A program made the position numbers and the translations under genes. Below, one piece after another: positions 36,459 through 45,673 of a stretch of DNA of 64,000 bases. Source of the DNA: Alphaproteobacteria bacterium (lineage in GTDB: Bacteria > Pseudomonadota > Alphaproteobacteria > Rhizobiales > Devosiaceae); NCBI GenBank assembly GCA_018818925.1, contig JAHJQZ010000057.1, forward strand, positions 1-64,000, read 5' to 3'. The number at the start of each line of letters is the position of its first letter. The first letter of the stretch is position 1. The notes beneath the pieces were generated by a model. That model saw only the letters and a list, made by a program, of their open reading frames with translations, did not search any database and was not told the origin of the DNA.

Positions 36459-36660
36459 GCTGAAAACCTTTCGGCTTGGGGGGCCAGCGACGCAAAGCAG
36501 AACAAATATGGAACAAACTGGAGCGGCTCGTCAAGAGAAGCCTTTCGCATACTAGATATGCCATAAAAATGGTTAACAATGTCAAAATATGGTAACAACC
36601 CAGGATACTCACAATCCGGGCACCCGGCTTGCGCCGGTCCGTGCCCTGCCCGGACCGCCC
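36459..36660. other. AT-rich intergenic region
   Basis: No gene is supported in this ~200-bp stretch. From about 36480 to 36600 the sequence is much more AT-rich than the window average. It contains TTGACA on the minus strand (36585-36580), likely part of the promoter of the gene at 36458. Confidence 0.4.
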
Positions 36661-36702
36661 GAGAGCATGTGTTTTGAGTCCATCAAAACGTGACATGACC
36701 TA
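36661..36702. repeat. Dispersed palindromic repeat, family A, half copy at the end of plsC
   Basis: Only the GTTTTGAGTCCATCAAAAC palindrome and the flanking TGACATGACCTA are present. Read on the minus strand it begins TAGGTCATG, as does the right end of the copy at 34447, and its TAG (36702-36700) is the stop codon of plsC. The GGAAAAGTGG hairpin is missing. Confidence 0.75.
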
Positions 36703-37503
36703 GGCGTCGGCCTGTTCCCGCAACAGGCGCAGCCGGTCCTGCATGGCGTCGCTGAGCGGTCGGGCAATGCCCTCTTTCGCCGCCATGACGGCCAGCCGGT
36801 CGGATTCCGCTTCGAGAACCGCCACCAGCCGGCGCTGCATCTCCTCGGCTCCGAGGCCCGGCGGAATCGGCTCGAGGAAACGCGCCCGCGCCGTGCCCGG
36901 CCACAGAACCAGCGCGCGCCGTCCCCAGAACAGGCCGGAATTGAGCGCCACCGGCACCACGGGCACATTGAGCGCCTCGTAAAGCCGGGACACGCCGACC
37001 TTGTAGTGCGGCGGGCTGAGCGGCGGTCGCCGCGTGCCCTCGGGAAAGATGATGATCCGGCAGCCGCGCCCGGTGGCGGCGCGCGCCGCCTCGATCATTT
37101 GCGGAACGGCCTTGCCACCGAGACTCCTGTCGATTCGAATGGTATCGAGCGCCTGCGCCGCCCAGCCGAAGAACGGAATGTCCATCAATTCGCGCTTGGC
37201 GATGAAGGCCGGCCGCCCGCTATGCGGCAACAGAGCGTAGATATCCCAGTCCGACTGATGCTTGGCAGCGATGATGCAGCCGCCCGCGGGCAGGTTTTCC
37301 TGTCCCGTGACCTCGGATCTGATGCCGACGATCCAGCGGAGCATGAAAGTGTTGGCGCGGGCCCAGTACATGGCCAGCGTCAGCCCGAGATCGAACGGCC
37401 GCCGGATCGTGATGGCCAGCAGCCCCACGAAGACGGCCAGAACCACGGTCTGGACATAGAACAGCGCGAAAAACACCAGGGACCGGACGGCTTGGATGAC
37501 CAT
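36700..37503 (-). CDS. plsC: 1-acyl-sn-glycerol-3-phosphate acyltransferase
   Basis: The 267-residue membrane-associated enzyme makes phosphatidic acid from lysophosphatidic acid. It has the HX4D motif HQSDWD (residues 82-87), the IIIFPEGTRR motif, and an N-terminal hydrophobic helix. GGGAG upstream favours ATG 37503 over GTG 37512. It follows ftsX by 32 bp on the same strand. The stop codon lies in a repeat element. Confidence 0.95.
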   Translation of the reverse strand: MVIQAVRSLVFFALFYVQTVVLAVFVGLLAITIRRPFDLGLTLAMYWARANTFMLRWIVGIRSEVTGQENLPAGGCIIAAKHQSDWDIYALLPHSGRPAFIAKRELMDIPFFGWAAQALDTIRIDRSLGGKAVPQMIEAARAATGRGCRIIIFPEGTRRPPLSPPHYKVGVSRLYEALNVPVVPVALNSGLFWGRRALVLWPGTARARFLEPIPPGLGAEEMQRRLVAVLEAESDRLAVMAAKEGIARPLSDAMQDRLRLLREQADA

Positions 37504-37535
37504 GAAACGCACTCCCGTTCGGCGCCCGGCCTGGA

Positions 37536-38474
37536 TCAGGAACTGATCTGCTCGAGGAAGCGCCTGACCGTCAGTCGCGACGTCAGCGCCGTAAGCCCGC
37601 CGACGACCGGCACGATGATGAGGATCGCGGCGATGCCGTCAAGCCCGAGCGCGAACCGTCCGAACAGCGCCCCGAGCTGGGCCGAGGATTCGCTCGGCAA
37701 AACCGTCGAGACCACGAGGCTGGCGGCGAGGAAAAACATGAGCGCGGCAACTCCGCCGATGGCGCCGCCGGTCACGCCGATGGTCAGAAACCGCTTCTGG
37801 AATTCGCTGGCGATGAACTGGTTCGACGCGCCGATGAAGTGCAGCACGTCGACAATCTCGCGACTGGAAGCCATGGTGCCGCGCGTGGCGAACACCACGG
37901 CGAGAATGGTGGCCAAAAGGATCAGCGCCAAAACCAGAAGACCCGAGACGACAACCGTCCCGGTCATCACGTTGAGCTGCTGGCGCCAGGCGGCGTGCGT
38001 TTCGAGACTGGCGCCGGGCACGGTGGCGATGGTTCTCGACAACAGGCCGACATCGAGCGCCTGCGGTTCGGCGATCTCGACCACGACCAATTGCGGCAGC
38101 TTGAGATTGGTCAGATCGAGCCCCCTGCCGAGCCAGGGTGCGAGAAGCCCCTCAACCTCGTCCTGGCTCAGGACCCGCGCCCGCCCGATGCCTGGCACGC
38201 TTTCGGCCAGCGAGATGGCGGTCCTGACATTCGATTCGATCACCTCCCCGGCCATGGGCCGGATCTCGATCGTCACCTCCCGCCCGACATCGGCCGACCA
38301 GCCGATGGCCGATTTCTGGATAAGCACCACCGAACCGACGGTGACGCAGCTCAGGAACGTCATGATGGTGACCAGAAGCATCAGCGTCCGGCTGGCAACC
38401 GAGGTCACCGGCACGATCGGGGCCGTCCCCTGCCGGCGCTCTTTTTGTGGCGGCGCCTGAACCGTCTCAGTCAT
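37536..38474 (-). CDS. ftsX: Cell-division protein FtsX
   Basis: The 312-residue permease-like protein has one N-terminal membrane helix (about 35-55), a large periplasmic domain, then three helices, the FtsX topology. With FtsE it forms an ABC-like complex that activates cell-wall hydrolases at the septum. ATG 38474 overlaps the ftsE stop by eight bases. The C-terminal LGALFGRFALGLDG region is less conserved than the membrane helices. Confidence 0.9.
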   Translation of the reverse strand: MTETVQAPPQKERRQGTAPIVPVTSVASRTLMLLVTIMTFLSCVTVGSVVLIQKSAIGWSADVGREVTIEIRPMAGEVIESNVRTAISLAESVPGIGRARVLSQDEVEGLLAPWLGRGLDLTNLKLPQLVVVEIAEPQALDVGLLSRTIATVPGASLETHAAWRQQLNVMTGTVVVSGLLVLALILLATILAVVFATRGTMASSREIVDVLHFIGASNQFIASEFQKRFLTIGVTGGAIGGVAALMFFLAASLVVSTVLPSESSAQLGALFGRFALGLDGIAAILIIVPVVGGLTALTSRLTVRRFLEQISS

Positions 38475-39126
38475 GGAACCTGACCTCGCCATCTTTCAAT
38501 ACCATGCGCGGCACGGCGAACTTCTTGAGAAGCGAGGTTTCGTGCGTGGCCACGACCACCGTCGTGCCCATCTTGTTGAGCTCGGCAAAAAGATGCATCA
38601 GCCGCTCGGAAAGCTCGGGATCGACATTGCCCGTCGGTTCGTCAGCGAGCAGCAGCTCGGATTTGGAGATCACCGCCCGGGCGATGGCGGCGCGCTGCTT
38701 TTCGCCGCCCGACAGCACGTCCGGCAGCGCCTCCATGCGCTGTCCGAGCCCCACCCATTCGAGCAGTTCGGTGACGTTTTCGCGATAGGCCGAATCGGGC
38801 AGGCCCTGCACACGCAGCGGCAGAGCGACGTTTTCGAACGTGGTTAGATGGTCGAGCAGGCGGAATTCCTGGAAGACGATGCCGATTCGCCGCCGGATCG
38901 CCAGGAGCCGGTCGCCGGAGAGGCCGGTGGTGTCGTCGCCGAACATGACGATGCGCCCGGCGCTCGGACGCCGCGACAGCAGCAAAAGGCGCAGCAGCGA
39001 GGTCTTGCCCGAGCCGGACGGACCGGTCAGGAAATGAAAAGAGCCCGGCGCAATACGGAAGCTGAGATTTTTCAGGACTGGCGGGCCATCGCCGTAGGAA
39101 AGGCCCACGCCCTCGAACTGGATCAC
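38467..39126 (-). CDS. ftsE: Cell-division ATP-binding protein FtsE
   Basis: The 219-residue ATPase has Walker A GPSGSGKTS, the signature LSGGEKQRAAIARA and Walker B LLLADEPTGNVD. The frame is open upstream to 39480, but GTG 39126 (VIQFEGVGLSYG) gives the normal FtsE length. It is the first gene of ftsE-ftsX-plsC and is divergent from the zinc-ribbon gene, a conserved order in Rhizobiales. Confidence 0.94.
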   Translation of the reverse strand: MIQFEGVGLSYGDGPPVLKNLSFRIAPGSFHFLTGPSGSGKTSLLRLLLLSRRPSAGRIVMFGDDTTGLSGDRLLAIRRRIGIVFQEFRLLDHLTTFENVALPLRVQGLPDSAYRENVTELLEWVGLGQRMEALPDVLSGGEKQRAAIARAVISKSELLLADEPTGNVDPELSERLMHLFAELNKMGTTVVVATHETSLLKKFAVPRMVLKDGEVRFHD

Positions 39127-39354
39127 ACCGCTTTTCCCCGAATCACTTGCGAGCCGCAAGCTATCATATCGACCCAAGCGTTTTGAGGCGAACCGGATAC
39201 CGGCTCTCTGGTTCGGAACCCTCAGGCGCAAGGACGTGCGGCTTGTCGTTCGAGAGCTGAAAATGCGCGCCGCGGGCGCCGAACCGAGCCGGTGTTTCAG
39301 GAGTGTTAAGGTTCGCGCGCAATGATCGGCGGACGACTCAGCACCTGTTGCGCG

Positions 39355-40347
39355 ATGATCATCACCTGTCCCAACTGCCAGACCAGATATCAGGTGGCCG
39401 ATCAGGCCATCGGCGCGACCGGCCGCAAGGTGATGTGTGCCAATTGCCACCGGGCCTGGAAGGCCGTGGGGCAGCCACACCAGGAGCAGGAGCCTTCGAC
39501 CCCCAAGCCACGCATCGTCGCCGGCACCGACGCCCGACCGACCCCGGGAGCCGAAGCGCCCAGGAATCCCGACAAGCTCTTCGCCTCGGACAGCGAAGCT
39601 GCGCTCGACCAGGCCTTTGTCGAGGAAGCGGAGCGCCTGTCCGGCCGCGGCAATGCCGGAAAAGCCGAAATGGACTGGCCGCCATCGGACGACACGGACG
39701 AACCGGACCGGCCCGATGGATGGGACGGTGGCGGTCTCGATGCCGCGCCCCCGGTGGATAGCGACCTGTCAGGGGACGAGGAAGACGCGCTCGATCATTC
39801 GCTGTTGAGCCGGCGCGCCCGCGACCTCGCCCGGCGCCAGAAAAAGCACGCCTCGCGCCTGCCGCTCGCCCGCATCCGCCGTACGCTGCGCATGACGGCG
39901 CTCGTCTCGCTCATGGTGCTTGTCGGCATAACCTACTGGTTCCGCGTCGACATCGTTCGCGCCTATCCTGATCTCGATGCCATCTACAGCGCGGTCGGGC
40001 TGCCGGTGAACATTTTCGGGCTGGCCTTTTCCGAAGTCGAAACCTTGCGGACGCTCAAGGATGGCGACGACGTAACGATCATTTCCGCCAACATCCGGTC
40101 CGTCATCGACCATACCGTGCGCGTGCCCCCGGTGCTGGTCTCGATTCTCAACGCCGCCGGCGATCCGATCTATGAATGGACGGCGCAGGCGCCGGTCGAC
40201 AACATCTCGCCCGGCGACGTCGTCGCCTTCCAGACCCAGTTGACATCGGCGCCGGACGACGCGGCGCATGTGCGCCTTGTGTTCGGCGGCGGTTCAAGCG
40301 CGCAAAGCGCCAGCGCCAAGCAGAATTTGAACTCGGGAGGTCGTTGA
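39355..40347 (+). CDS. MJ0042-type zinc-ribbon and DUF3426-like membrane protein
   Basis: The 330-residue protein starts with a zinc ribbon (MIITCPNCQTRYQV ... VMCANCHRAW, four cysteines in two CxxC pairs). An acidic, disordered stretch, one membrane helix (about residues 185-203) and a C-terminal beta domain follow. The family is found beside ftsE in many alphaproteobacteria; its role is unknown. ATG 39322 is an alternative start with a weak ribosome site. The stop overlaps cpdR by one base. Confidence 0.82.
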   Translation: MIITCPNCQTRYQVADQAIGATGRKVMCANCHRAWKAVGQPHQEQEPSTPKPRIVAGTDARPTPGAEAPRNPDKLFASDSEAALDQAFVEEAERLSGRGNAGKAEMDWPPSDDTDEPDRPDGWDGGGLDAAPPVDSDLSGDEEDALDHSLLSRRARDLARRQKKHASRLPLARIRRTLRMTALVSLMVLVGITYWFRVDIVRAYPDLDAIYSAVGLPVNIFGLAFSEVETLRTLKDGDDVTIISANIRSVIDHTVRVPPVLVSILNAAGDPIYEWTAQAPVDNISPGDVVAFQTQLTSAPDDAAHVRLVFGGGSSAQSASAKQNLNSGGR

Positions 40348-40754
40348 TGGCGCGTATTCTGGTAGCCGAGGACGAGGACAACATCCGTGCTTTCGTAGCG
40401 CGGGCGCTGGCGCTCAGGGGCCATCACGTCACCGAAGCTGCCGACGGAGGTCTGGCCGCCGAGGTCCTGGCCGACAATGGCGGCGAGTTTGATCTTTTGC
40501 TGTCCGACATCCGCATGCCGGTCATGGACGGCATCGCCCTGGCTCTCGACACCGCCGTGCAATATCCCGGCCTCAAGATCCTGTTGATGACCGGTTTTGC
40601 CGACCAGCAGGAACGCGCCCATGGCCTCGAAGCCCTGATCCACGACGTCATCCCGAAGCCCTTCACCCTCGATACGCTGCTCGACAAGGTTGACGAGGCG
40701 CTCAGCGGCCGGCCGGCCGAGATCGTGCCGCTGGCTGTCAGCGGGCTGAACTAG
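40347..40754 (+). CDS. cpdR: Single-domain response regulator CpdR
   Basis: The 135-residue receiver domain has the acidic pocket AEDEDN, the phospho-acceptor aspartate at about residue 54 (LLSDIRMPVMDG), a conserved Thr/Thr-like TGFA segment and Lys in IPKPF. CpdR, when dephosphorylated, primes ClpXP for cell-cycle proteolysis. There is no output domain. The gene is directly coupled to the zinc-ribbon gene, as in related genomes. The name is by family and context, and the C terminus is somewhat long. Confidence 0.85.
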   Translation: MARILVAEDEDNIRAFVARALALRGHHVTEAADGGLAAEVLADNGGEFDLLLSDIRMPVMDGIALALDTAVQYPGLKILLMTGFADQQERAHGLEALIHDVIPKPFTLDTLLDKVDEALSGRPAEIVPLAVSGLN

Positions 40755-40779
40755 GTCCAATCGGGCTTTGCGACACCGT

Positions 40780-40884
40780 CGTCATTGCGAGCGTCCGCAG
40801 GACGCGCGGCAATCCAGGAGGCGGTAGGCCCCGGCGCTTGCAGCCCTCTGGATTGCTTCGTCGCAATCACTCCTCGCAATGACG
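40780..40884. repeat. Dispersed inverted repeat with CGTCATTGCGAG ends
   Basis: The element runs from CGTCATTGCGAG (40780-40791) to its exact complement CTCGCAATGACG (40873-40884). A second inner pair is GCAATCCAGGAGG / CCCTCTGGATTGC. It forms a large imperfect hairpin between convergent cpdR and argH. Short CGTCATTGCGAG palindromes are a widespread repeat type in alphaproteobacteria. Confidence 0.85.
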
Positions 40885-40914
40885 AGGATCACCTTTGTCC
40901 TGCGGCGATGGGCT

Positions 40915-42294
40915 TCAACCTAGAAGCCCTTTCCAGCGCGCGACCTGCGTTCTGACATTGTCCGGCGCCGTGCCGCCATAGCTCCTGCGGCTCTTCACCG
41001 AGGCCTCGACGCTTAGCACCTTGTGGACGCGCGAATCGATCCGGGCATCGACGGTCTTGAAATCCTCGATGGTCAGCCCGTCGAGCCCGCAGCCCCTGGC
41101 CTCGGCCAGCGCCACCGCGCGGCCGGTGATGTGATGCGCCTCGCGGAAGGGGATGCCGGCCTCGCGCACCAGCCAGTCGGCGAGATCGGTCGCCGTCGAA
41201 AAGCCGGCATCGGCAGAGGCCCGCATTCTGGCGCGATCGAAAACGAGATCGCCGACCATGCCCGTCATTGCGGCAAGCGACAGTTCGAGCGCGTCGAAGG
41301 CATCGAAGGTGACCTCCTTGTCCTCCTGGGTATCCTTGGCATAGGCGAGCGGCAGACCCTTCATGACCAGGATGAGGGCGTTGAGCGCCCCGACGATGCG
41401 GCCGATCTTGGCGCGCACCAGTTCGGCCGCGTCCGGATTGCGCTTTTGCGGCATGATCGAGGAGCCGGTCGAGAACCTGTCCGAAAGCCTGACGAAGCCG
41501 AACTGGGAAGACGACCAGATCACCAGCTCCTCGGCCATGCGCGACAGGTGCATGGCGCATATGCTCGCGGCGGCAAGGGTTTCGAGCACGAAATCGCGGT
41601 CCGACACGGCATCGAGCGAATTGGCCGAAGGCCGGTCGAAGCCGAGCGCCCTGGCCGTCATGTCGCGGTCGATGGGCCATGGCGTGCCGGCCAGCGCCGC
41701 CGCTCCGAGCGGGCTCTCGTTCAGGCGCCTGCGGGCGTCGGCGAAGCGCCCGGCGTCGCGCCCGAGCATTTCGACATAGGCCAGAAGATGATGGCCGAGA
41801 CTGACCGGCTGGGCATTCTGCAAATGGGTGAAGCCGGGCAGGATGGTGTCCGCCTCGTCCTCGGCGCGCACAACCAGCGCCATTTGCAGCGCCGCGATGC
41901 CGGCAATGAACCGGTCGATGCCATCGCGCACGAACAGGCGGAAATCGGTCGCCACCTGGTCGTTGCGCGAGCGCGCCGTATGCAGGCGCCCGGCCGGCTC
42001 GCCGATGATCTCCTTGAGGCGCGCCTCGACATTCATGTGAATGTCCTCGAGCGCCCGCGAAAACGTGAACGTGCCCGCCTCGATTTCGCCCTTGATGGTC
42101 TCAAGACCTTTGACGATGGCGTCCTTGTCGGGAATGGTCAGGATGCCCTGTTCGGCGAGCATGGTTGCGTGGGCGATCGAGCCGGCGATATCCTGGGCAT
42201 AAAGGCGCCGGTCGAAATCGATCGAGGCGTTGATCGCCTCCATGATGGCGTCGGGTCCCGAGGCGAAACGCCCGCCCCACATGCGATTGCTCAT
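40915..42294 (-). CDS. argH: Argininosuccinate lyase
   Basis: The 459-residue enzyme splits argininosuccinate to arginine and fumarate. Fumarase/aspartase superfamily motifs are visible: [20 protein letters not shown] at the N terminus, [13 protein letters not shown], and the signature [15 protein letters not shown]. The length is typical. The frame is open upstream to 42474, but [10 protein letters not shown] at 42294 is the family start. It is divergent from the thioredoxin-like gene. Confidence 0.97.
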   Translation of the reverse strand: MSNRMWGGRFASGPDAIMEAINASIDFDRRLYAQDIAGSIAHATMLAEQGILTIPDKDAIVKGLETIKGEIEAGTFTFSRALEDIHMNVEARLKEIIGEPAGRLHTARSRNDQVATDFRLFVRDGIDRFIAGIAALQMALVVRAEDEADTILPGFTHLQNAQPVSLGHHLLAYVEMLGRDAGRFADARRRLNESPLGAAALAGTPWPIDRDMTARALGFDRPSANSLDAVSDRDFVLETLAAASICAMHLSRMAEELVIWSSSQFGFVRLSDRFSTGSSIMPQKRNPDAAELVRAKIGRIVGALNALILVMKGLPLAYAKDTQEDKEVTFDAFDALELSLAAMTGMVGDLVFDRARMRASADAGFSTATDLADWLVREAGIPFREAHHITGRAVALAEARGCGLDGLTIEDFKTVDARIDSRVHKVLSVEASVKSRRSYGGTAPDNVRTQVARWKGLLG

Positions 42295-42326
42295 TGGTCT
42301 ACTCTTTTTCAGATAGGAAGCCCGCC

Positions 42327-43013
42327 GTGTCCGACCAGCAAGAGCGCCCGATCCGTCCCTTGAAATGGTTCCGCCCGATGGCGCTCGGTCTCGGCGCCGC
42401 GGCGGCGCTAGGTATAGCGGCGGTCCTGTTTTTCGGCAATGCCGGCCCCAGCGGCCCCGCCACCTGCCCGGCACGACACGAGGCGGCGGCGGCCATCGAC
42501 GCGGTGGCGACGGGCGAACTGGCCGCCCTGACGCCGACCGGAACGGGCCGTTCCTATGCCGATCTCGGCTTCATCGACGATACCGGAAGACCGATGACGC
42601 TCGCCGATTTTGCCGGCAGGCCGCTGCTCGTCAATTTCTGGGCGACCTGGTGCGTGCCGTGCCGCGAGGAAATGCCGGCGCTCAATGCCCTCGCCGCCGC
42701 CTATGGCGAGGACGTGTTCTCGATTGTACCGATCAATCTCGATACCGGTGGCGACGGCGTGAGCAAGGCCCAGGCGTTTTTGAGCGAGGAGGGGCTCGGC
42801 AATCTGCCGCTTTTGGCCGATCCGAGCTTTGCCGCCTTCGAGACGCTCAAGAAGAACGGCGTGGCGCTCGGTCTGCCGGCGACGCTGCTGCTCGATGCCA
42901 GCGGCTGCGAGATCGCGGTGCTGCAAGGCCCGGCCGAGTGGAATTCTGACGACGCTCACCAAGTGATCGACACTCTGAACGCCGTCGGCGGAAACAGCGG
43001 TGACGATATCTGA
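42327..43013 (+). CDS. tlpA: TlpA-like membrane-anchored thioredoxin
   Basis: The 228-residue protein has an N-terminal membrane anchor (about residues 17-37) and a periplasmic redoxin domain with the active site WCVPC (Cys109, Cys112) in [19 protein letters not shown] cis-proline follows in GLPATLLLD. TlpA-type proteins reduce copper centres of cytochrome oxidase or cytochrome c apoproteins. The GTG at 42327 is chosen because AGGAAG lies six bases upstream. It is divergent from argH, a common rhizobial pairing. Confidence 0.9.
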   Translation: MSDQQERPIRPLKWFRPMALGLGAAAALGIAAVLFFGNAGPSGPATCPARHEAAAAIDAVATGELAALTPTGTGRSYADLGFIDDTGRPMTLADFAGRPLLVNFWATWCVPCREEMPALNALAAAYGEDVFSIVPINLDTGGDGVSKAQAFLSEEGLGNLPLLADPSFAAFETLKKNGVALGLPATLLLDASGCEIAVLQGPAEWNSDDAHQVIDTLNAVGGNSGDDI

Positions 43014-43031
43014 GTCCTGGAAAATTACGGC

Positions 43032-43214
43032 TCAGGCGGTCTTGTCGACCTGCGTGCCCTGGCCGGGTCGCGGCGCGCTCCTGACGGCTTCGGCCAGCAT
43101 ATTGGCGATGCCCAGCTCCATCTCGTGCTGCTGCTTGACCACCGACAGCGCCATGGCGTCGCGAGTCGCGCCCTGGCGGGCGGCGAGCAGCGATGTGACG
43201 ATGGACAGGTCCAT
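43032..43214 (-). CDS. YjfB-like putative motility protein (60 aa)
   Basis: The 60-residue protein starts MDLSIVTSLLAARQG and continues with VVKQQHEMELGIANMLAEAV, the pattern of the YjfB family (PF14070), small proteins linked to motility. GGAG lies six bases before the ATG. It is convergent with tlpA and divergent from the diguanylate cyclase. The family name is by recognition of the N-terminal pattern, and the function is not proven. Confidence 0.75.
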   Translation of the reverse strand: MDLSIVTSLLAARQGATRDAMALSVVKQQHEMELGIANMLAEAVRSAPRPGQGTQVDKTA

Positions 43215-43257
43215 GCCGGGCTCCAAACCGATTCAGCATGAGCTAACCAGCAAGATG

Positions 43258-43272
43258 TTAACGCCCGGTTAG
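43258..43272. promoter_or_regulatory. Candidate CtrA-type box TTAA-N7-TTAG
   Basis: TTAA (43258-43261), seven bases, then TTAG (43269-43272), one base off the TTAA-N7-TTAA consensus of the cell-cycle regulator CtrA. It lies 44 bases before the YjfB-like start and about 87 bases before the diguanylate cyclase, both of which could be regulated with motility. Confidence 0.4.
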
Positions 43273-43358
43273 GAATCGACCGCCAATGCCGCAAGGGATG
43301 GCAAGCACCTTTTCATGCCTGATCGCTACAACCCCTCGATCATTGCCCGGGAACCACC

Positions 43359-44120
43359 ATGTCCGTGCTCCTCAATCATTCCAGCCAGTGGCGTCGCGTC
43401 ACCACGGTCGGCTGGGCGACGCTTGCCACGCTGGTCTGCATGGCCGGGTCGGCCATCTACGCCATCCTCTACTATCTCAACGATGCCGAGGTCACGGCCG
43501 GCCAAGCGGTGATCGCCTCGCTGATCCTGCCGGTCTTCATCGGCACGCCGATCTATTACGTCATGTTCCGCCGCATCCGCATGCTCGCCTTTCGCAACCT
43601 CAGGCTCGAAGCCAAGAACCGCCGCGACGGACTGACCAAATGCCTCAACAAGATGGCGTTTCACCGCGAGGTCCTGCGATTTCTGAGCGGCGAGCGCCGC
43701 AGCGCCGCCCTGCTGATCATCGATGCCGATCATTTCAAGCAGATCAACGACACCTATGGCCACGACATCGGCGACGAGGCGATCAAGATGATCGCCCAGA
43801 AACTGCGGGCCGCCGTCCGCCGCCGCGATCCGATCGGCCGCATCGGCGGCGAGGAATTCGCCATCCTTTTGTGCGATGCCGATCTGAAGATCGCCCAAAG
43901 CGTCGCCGAGCGCATCCGCGAGGCGGTCAACCTGTCCGATGTGCCCGGTGTGCCGACCGACGCCCGACTGTCGGTCAGCGTCGGCGGCACGGTGTTCGGG
44001 GACGGGGGCAGCTTTGCCGAGATCTTCAGGTCCGCCGACAAACGGCTCTATTCGGCCAAGGCCGACGGCCGCAATTGTGTCGTCATCGACGATTTCGTCG
44101 AAATGCGCCGCGCCGCCTGA
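43359..44120 (+). CDS. Diguanylate cyclase (GGDEF domain) with two membrane helices
   Basis: The 253-residue protein makes cyclic di-GMP. Two N-terminal membrane helices (about 16-40 and 48-69) are followed by a GGDEF domain with the active site GGEEF (163-167) and the product-inhibition site RRRD (154-157) at the usual five-residue distance. DADHFKQINDTYGHD carries the metal-binding aspartate. There is no separate sensor domain. It is divergent from the YjfB-like gene. Confidence 0.92.
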   Translation: MSVLLNHSSQWRRVTTVGWATLATLVCMAGSAIYAILYYLNDAEVTAGQAVIASLILPVFIGTPIYYVMFRRIRMLAFRNLRLEAKNRRDGLTKCLNKMAFHREVLRFLSGERRSAALLIIDADHFKQINDTYGHDIGDEAIKMIAQKLRAAVRRRDPIGRIGGEEFAILLCDADLKIAQSVAERIREAVNLSDVPGVPTDARLSVSVGGTVFGDGGSFAEIFRSADKRLYSAKADGRNCVVIDDFVEMRRAA

Positions 44121-44123
44121 GCG

Positions 44124-44807
44124 TCAGCTCCGCGCCACGCGGTGGGGGAGCATCCGCCTGACGAGGAGCCCGACCGCGACCCCGACGGCCATGCCGCCGA
44201 TATGGGCCCACCAGGCAATCATCTCATCGCTGCCGGCAAGGGCGTAGAACAGCTGGATGGCGAGCCAGAGGCCGAGCATGACGATGGCCGGCACCGGGAT
44301 CGGCAGGAACAGCACCACCCGCGCCAGGACAAAGACCCGCGCCCAGGGGAAAAGCACCGCATAGGCACCCATCACCCCGGCCACCGCGCCGGAGGCGCCG
44401 ATCAGCGGCGCGTTCGAATCGAAATTGAACATGAGATAGGCAAGAGCCGCCAAGGCCGCACAGCCGAGATAGAACAGCGCATAGGCCCAGTGTCCGAGCG
44501 CGTCCTCGATATTGTCCCCGAAGATCCACAAGAACAGCATGTTGCTCAGAAGGTGCATCCAGTCGGCATGCAGGAAGGCATAGGTGACGAGCGTGACCTC
44601 GTCGGGCACGAAGGCGATCGGTTCGGGGAAGAGATCGCGCACCACGATCGGGATCATGCCGAAGCCGAGCACCACATGGTCGAAGGCCTGCGGCGCCAGC
44701 GACTGCTGGTACAAAAACACCAGCACCGTGACGGCGATCAATCCGTAATTCACATAGGGCGCGCGGATGTTGACGATCGGATTGCGGTCGTGCAGCGGCA
44801 AAAACAT
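44124..44807 (-). CDS. Rhomboid family intramembrane serine protease
   Basis: The 227-residue membrane protein has six hydrophobic segments. The catalytic serine is in GASGAVAG (Ser139), and the partner histidine in WWAHIGG (His202). HADWMHLLSNMLFLWIFG is the conserved helix-2 region. Substrates are unknown. ATG 44807 has AAAGGA upstream. It lies 37 bp after the adenosyltransferase gene. Confidence 0.92.
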   Translation of the reverse strand: MFLPLHDRNPIVNIRAPYVNYGLIAVTVLVFLYQQSLAPQAFDHVVLGFGMIPIVVRDLFPEPIAFVPDEVTLVTYAFLHADWMHLLSNMLFLWIFGDNIEDALGHWAYALFYLGCAALAALAYLMFNFDSNAPLIGASGAVAGVMGAYAVLFPWARVFVLARVVLFLPIPVPAIVMLGLWLAIQLFYALAGSDEMIAWWAHIGGMAVGVAVGLLVRRMLPHRVARS

Positions 44808-44844
44808 CCGGGCATCCTTTCCCACCGCGCCGGCGGCATGCTGG

Positions 44845-45435
44845 TCAAGCCGGCGGCGTCTCTCCGGTATGGGCGCCCGGCTTCCACAGGACATCCGCCG
44901 TACCGTTGCGGTTGGCGACGCGCGCCAGAACGAACAGCAGGTCGGAGAGGCGATTGAGATAGGTCAGAGCCGGCTTGCCGGTCTCGGGTTCGGCCCGCAT
45001 CAGCCCGACCACGAGGCGCTCGGCCCGCCTGACCGCCACGCGCGCCACATGCAGGTCGGCCGACAGCACGGAACCGCCGGGCAGGATGAAGCTCGTCAAA
45101 GGCTCGAGATGCTCGTTGAAATGGTCGATCTGCGTTTCGAGCCACTTGACCTGCGTCTCGGTGATCCGTAAATGCCGGCCCTCGCCCGCCGTCGACGGCG
45201 GATTGGCGAGATCGGCGCCGAGATCGAACAGATCGTTCTGGATGCGCGACAGGGCCCAGTCGACGCGCGGCATGCCGGAGGAATGGACACGCGCCACGCC
45301 GACAAAGGCATTGATCTCGTCGACGCTGCCAAAGGCCTCGACCCGCAAATCGTCCTTGTAGCGGCGCGGCCCCGACACCAGCCCGGTGGTGCCGTCGTCG
45401 CCGGTGCGCGTGTAGATCTTGTTGAGCTTGACCAT
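44845..45435 (-). CDS. Cob(I)alamin adenosyltransferase (PduO type)
   Basis: The 196-residue enzyme adds the adenosyl group to cobalamin. PduO-type motifs are visible: IYTRTGDDGTTGL, VDEINAFVG, and VAVRRAERLVVGLM near the ATP/cobalamin site. It follows the twin-transmembrane gene on the same strand and precedes the rhomboid gene. No other cobalamin gene is in the window. Confidence 0.94.
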   Translation of the reverse strand: MVKLNKIYTRTGDDGTTGLVSGPRRYKDDLRVEAFGSVDEINAFVGVARVHSSGMPRVDWALSRIQNDLFDLGADLANPPSTAGEGRHLRITETQVKWLETQIDHFNEHLEPLTSFILPGGSVLSADLHVARVAVRRAERLVVGLMRAEPETGKPALTYLNRLSDLLFVLARVANRNGTADVLWKPGAHTGETPPA

Positions 45436-45471
45436 TTGTCCCCCGGTCCGGTCGTCGATACTTTCGCGGAC

Positions 45472-45669
45472 CTAGCCTTTCGGCGCGAAAAAAGCCACCG
45501 CGATCATCAACAGGACCACGGCGATGAACTGGACGATGACGCGGGCGCGCATCAGCTTCTGGCTGACATTGCCCGGCCCGCCCCGGAACATGTTCCACAA
45601 GCCGAGGCCGAGGATGACGACCACCGCCACAAGGGCGATGACGATCAGGATGCTCAAACCTGTCTGCAT
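45472..45669 (-). CDS. Twin-transmembrane (HIG1-like) small protein
   Basis: The 65-residue protein has two hydrophobic helices separated by a short basic loop (KLMRARVIVQF), the HIG1-type twin-TM pattern found upstream of the adenosyltransferase gene in many Rhizobiales. ATG 45669 has AAAGGA upstream. A role in respiratory-complex assembly is known for some relatives but is only a guess here. Confidence 0.78.
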   Translation of the reverse strand: MQTGLSILIVIALVAVVVILGLGLWNMFRGGPGNVSQKLMRARVIVQFIAVVLLMIAVAFFAPKG

Positions 45670-45673
45670 GTGA

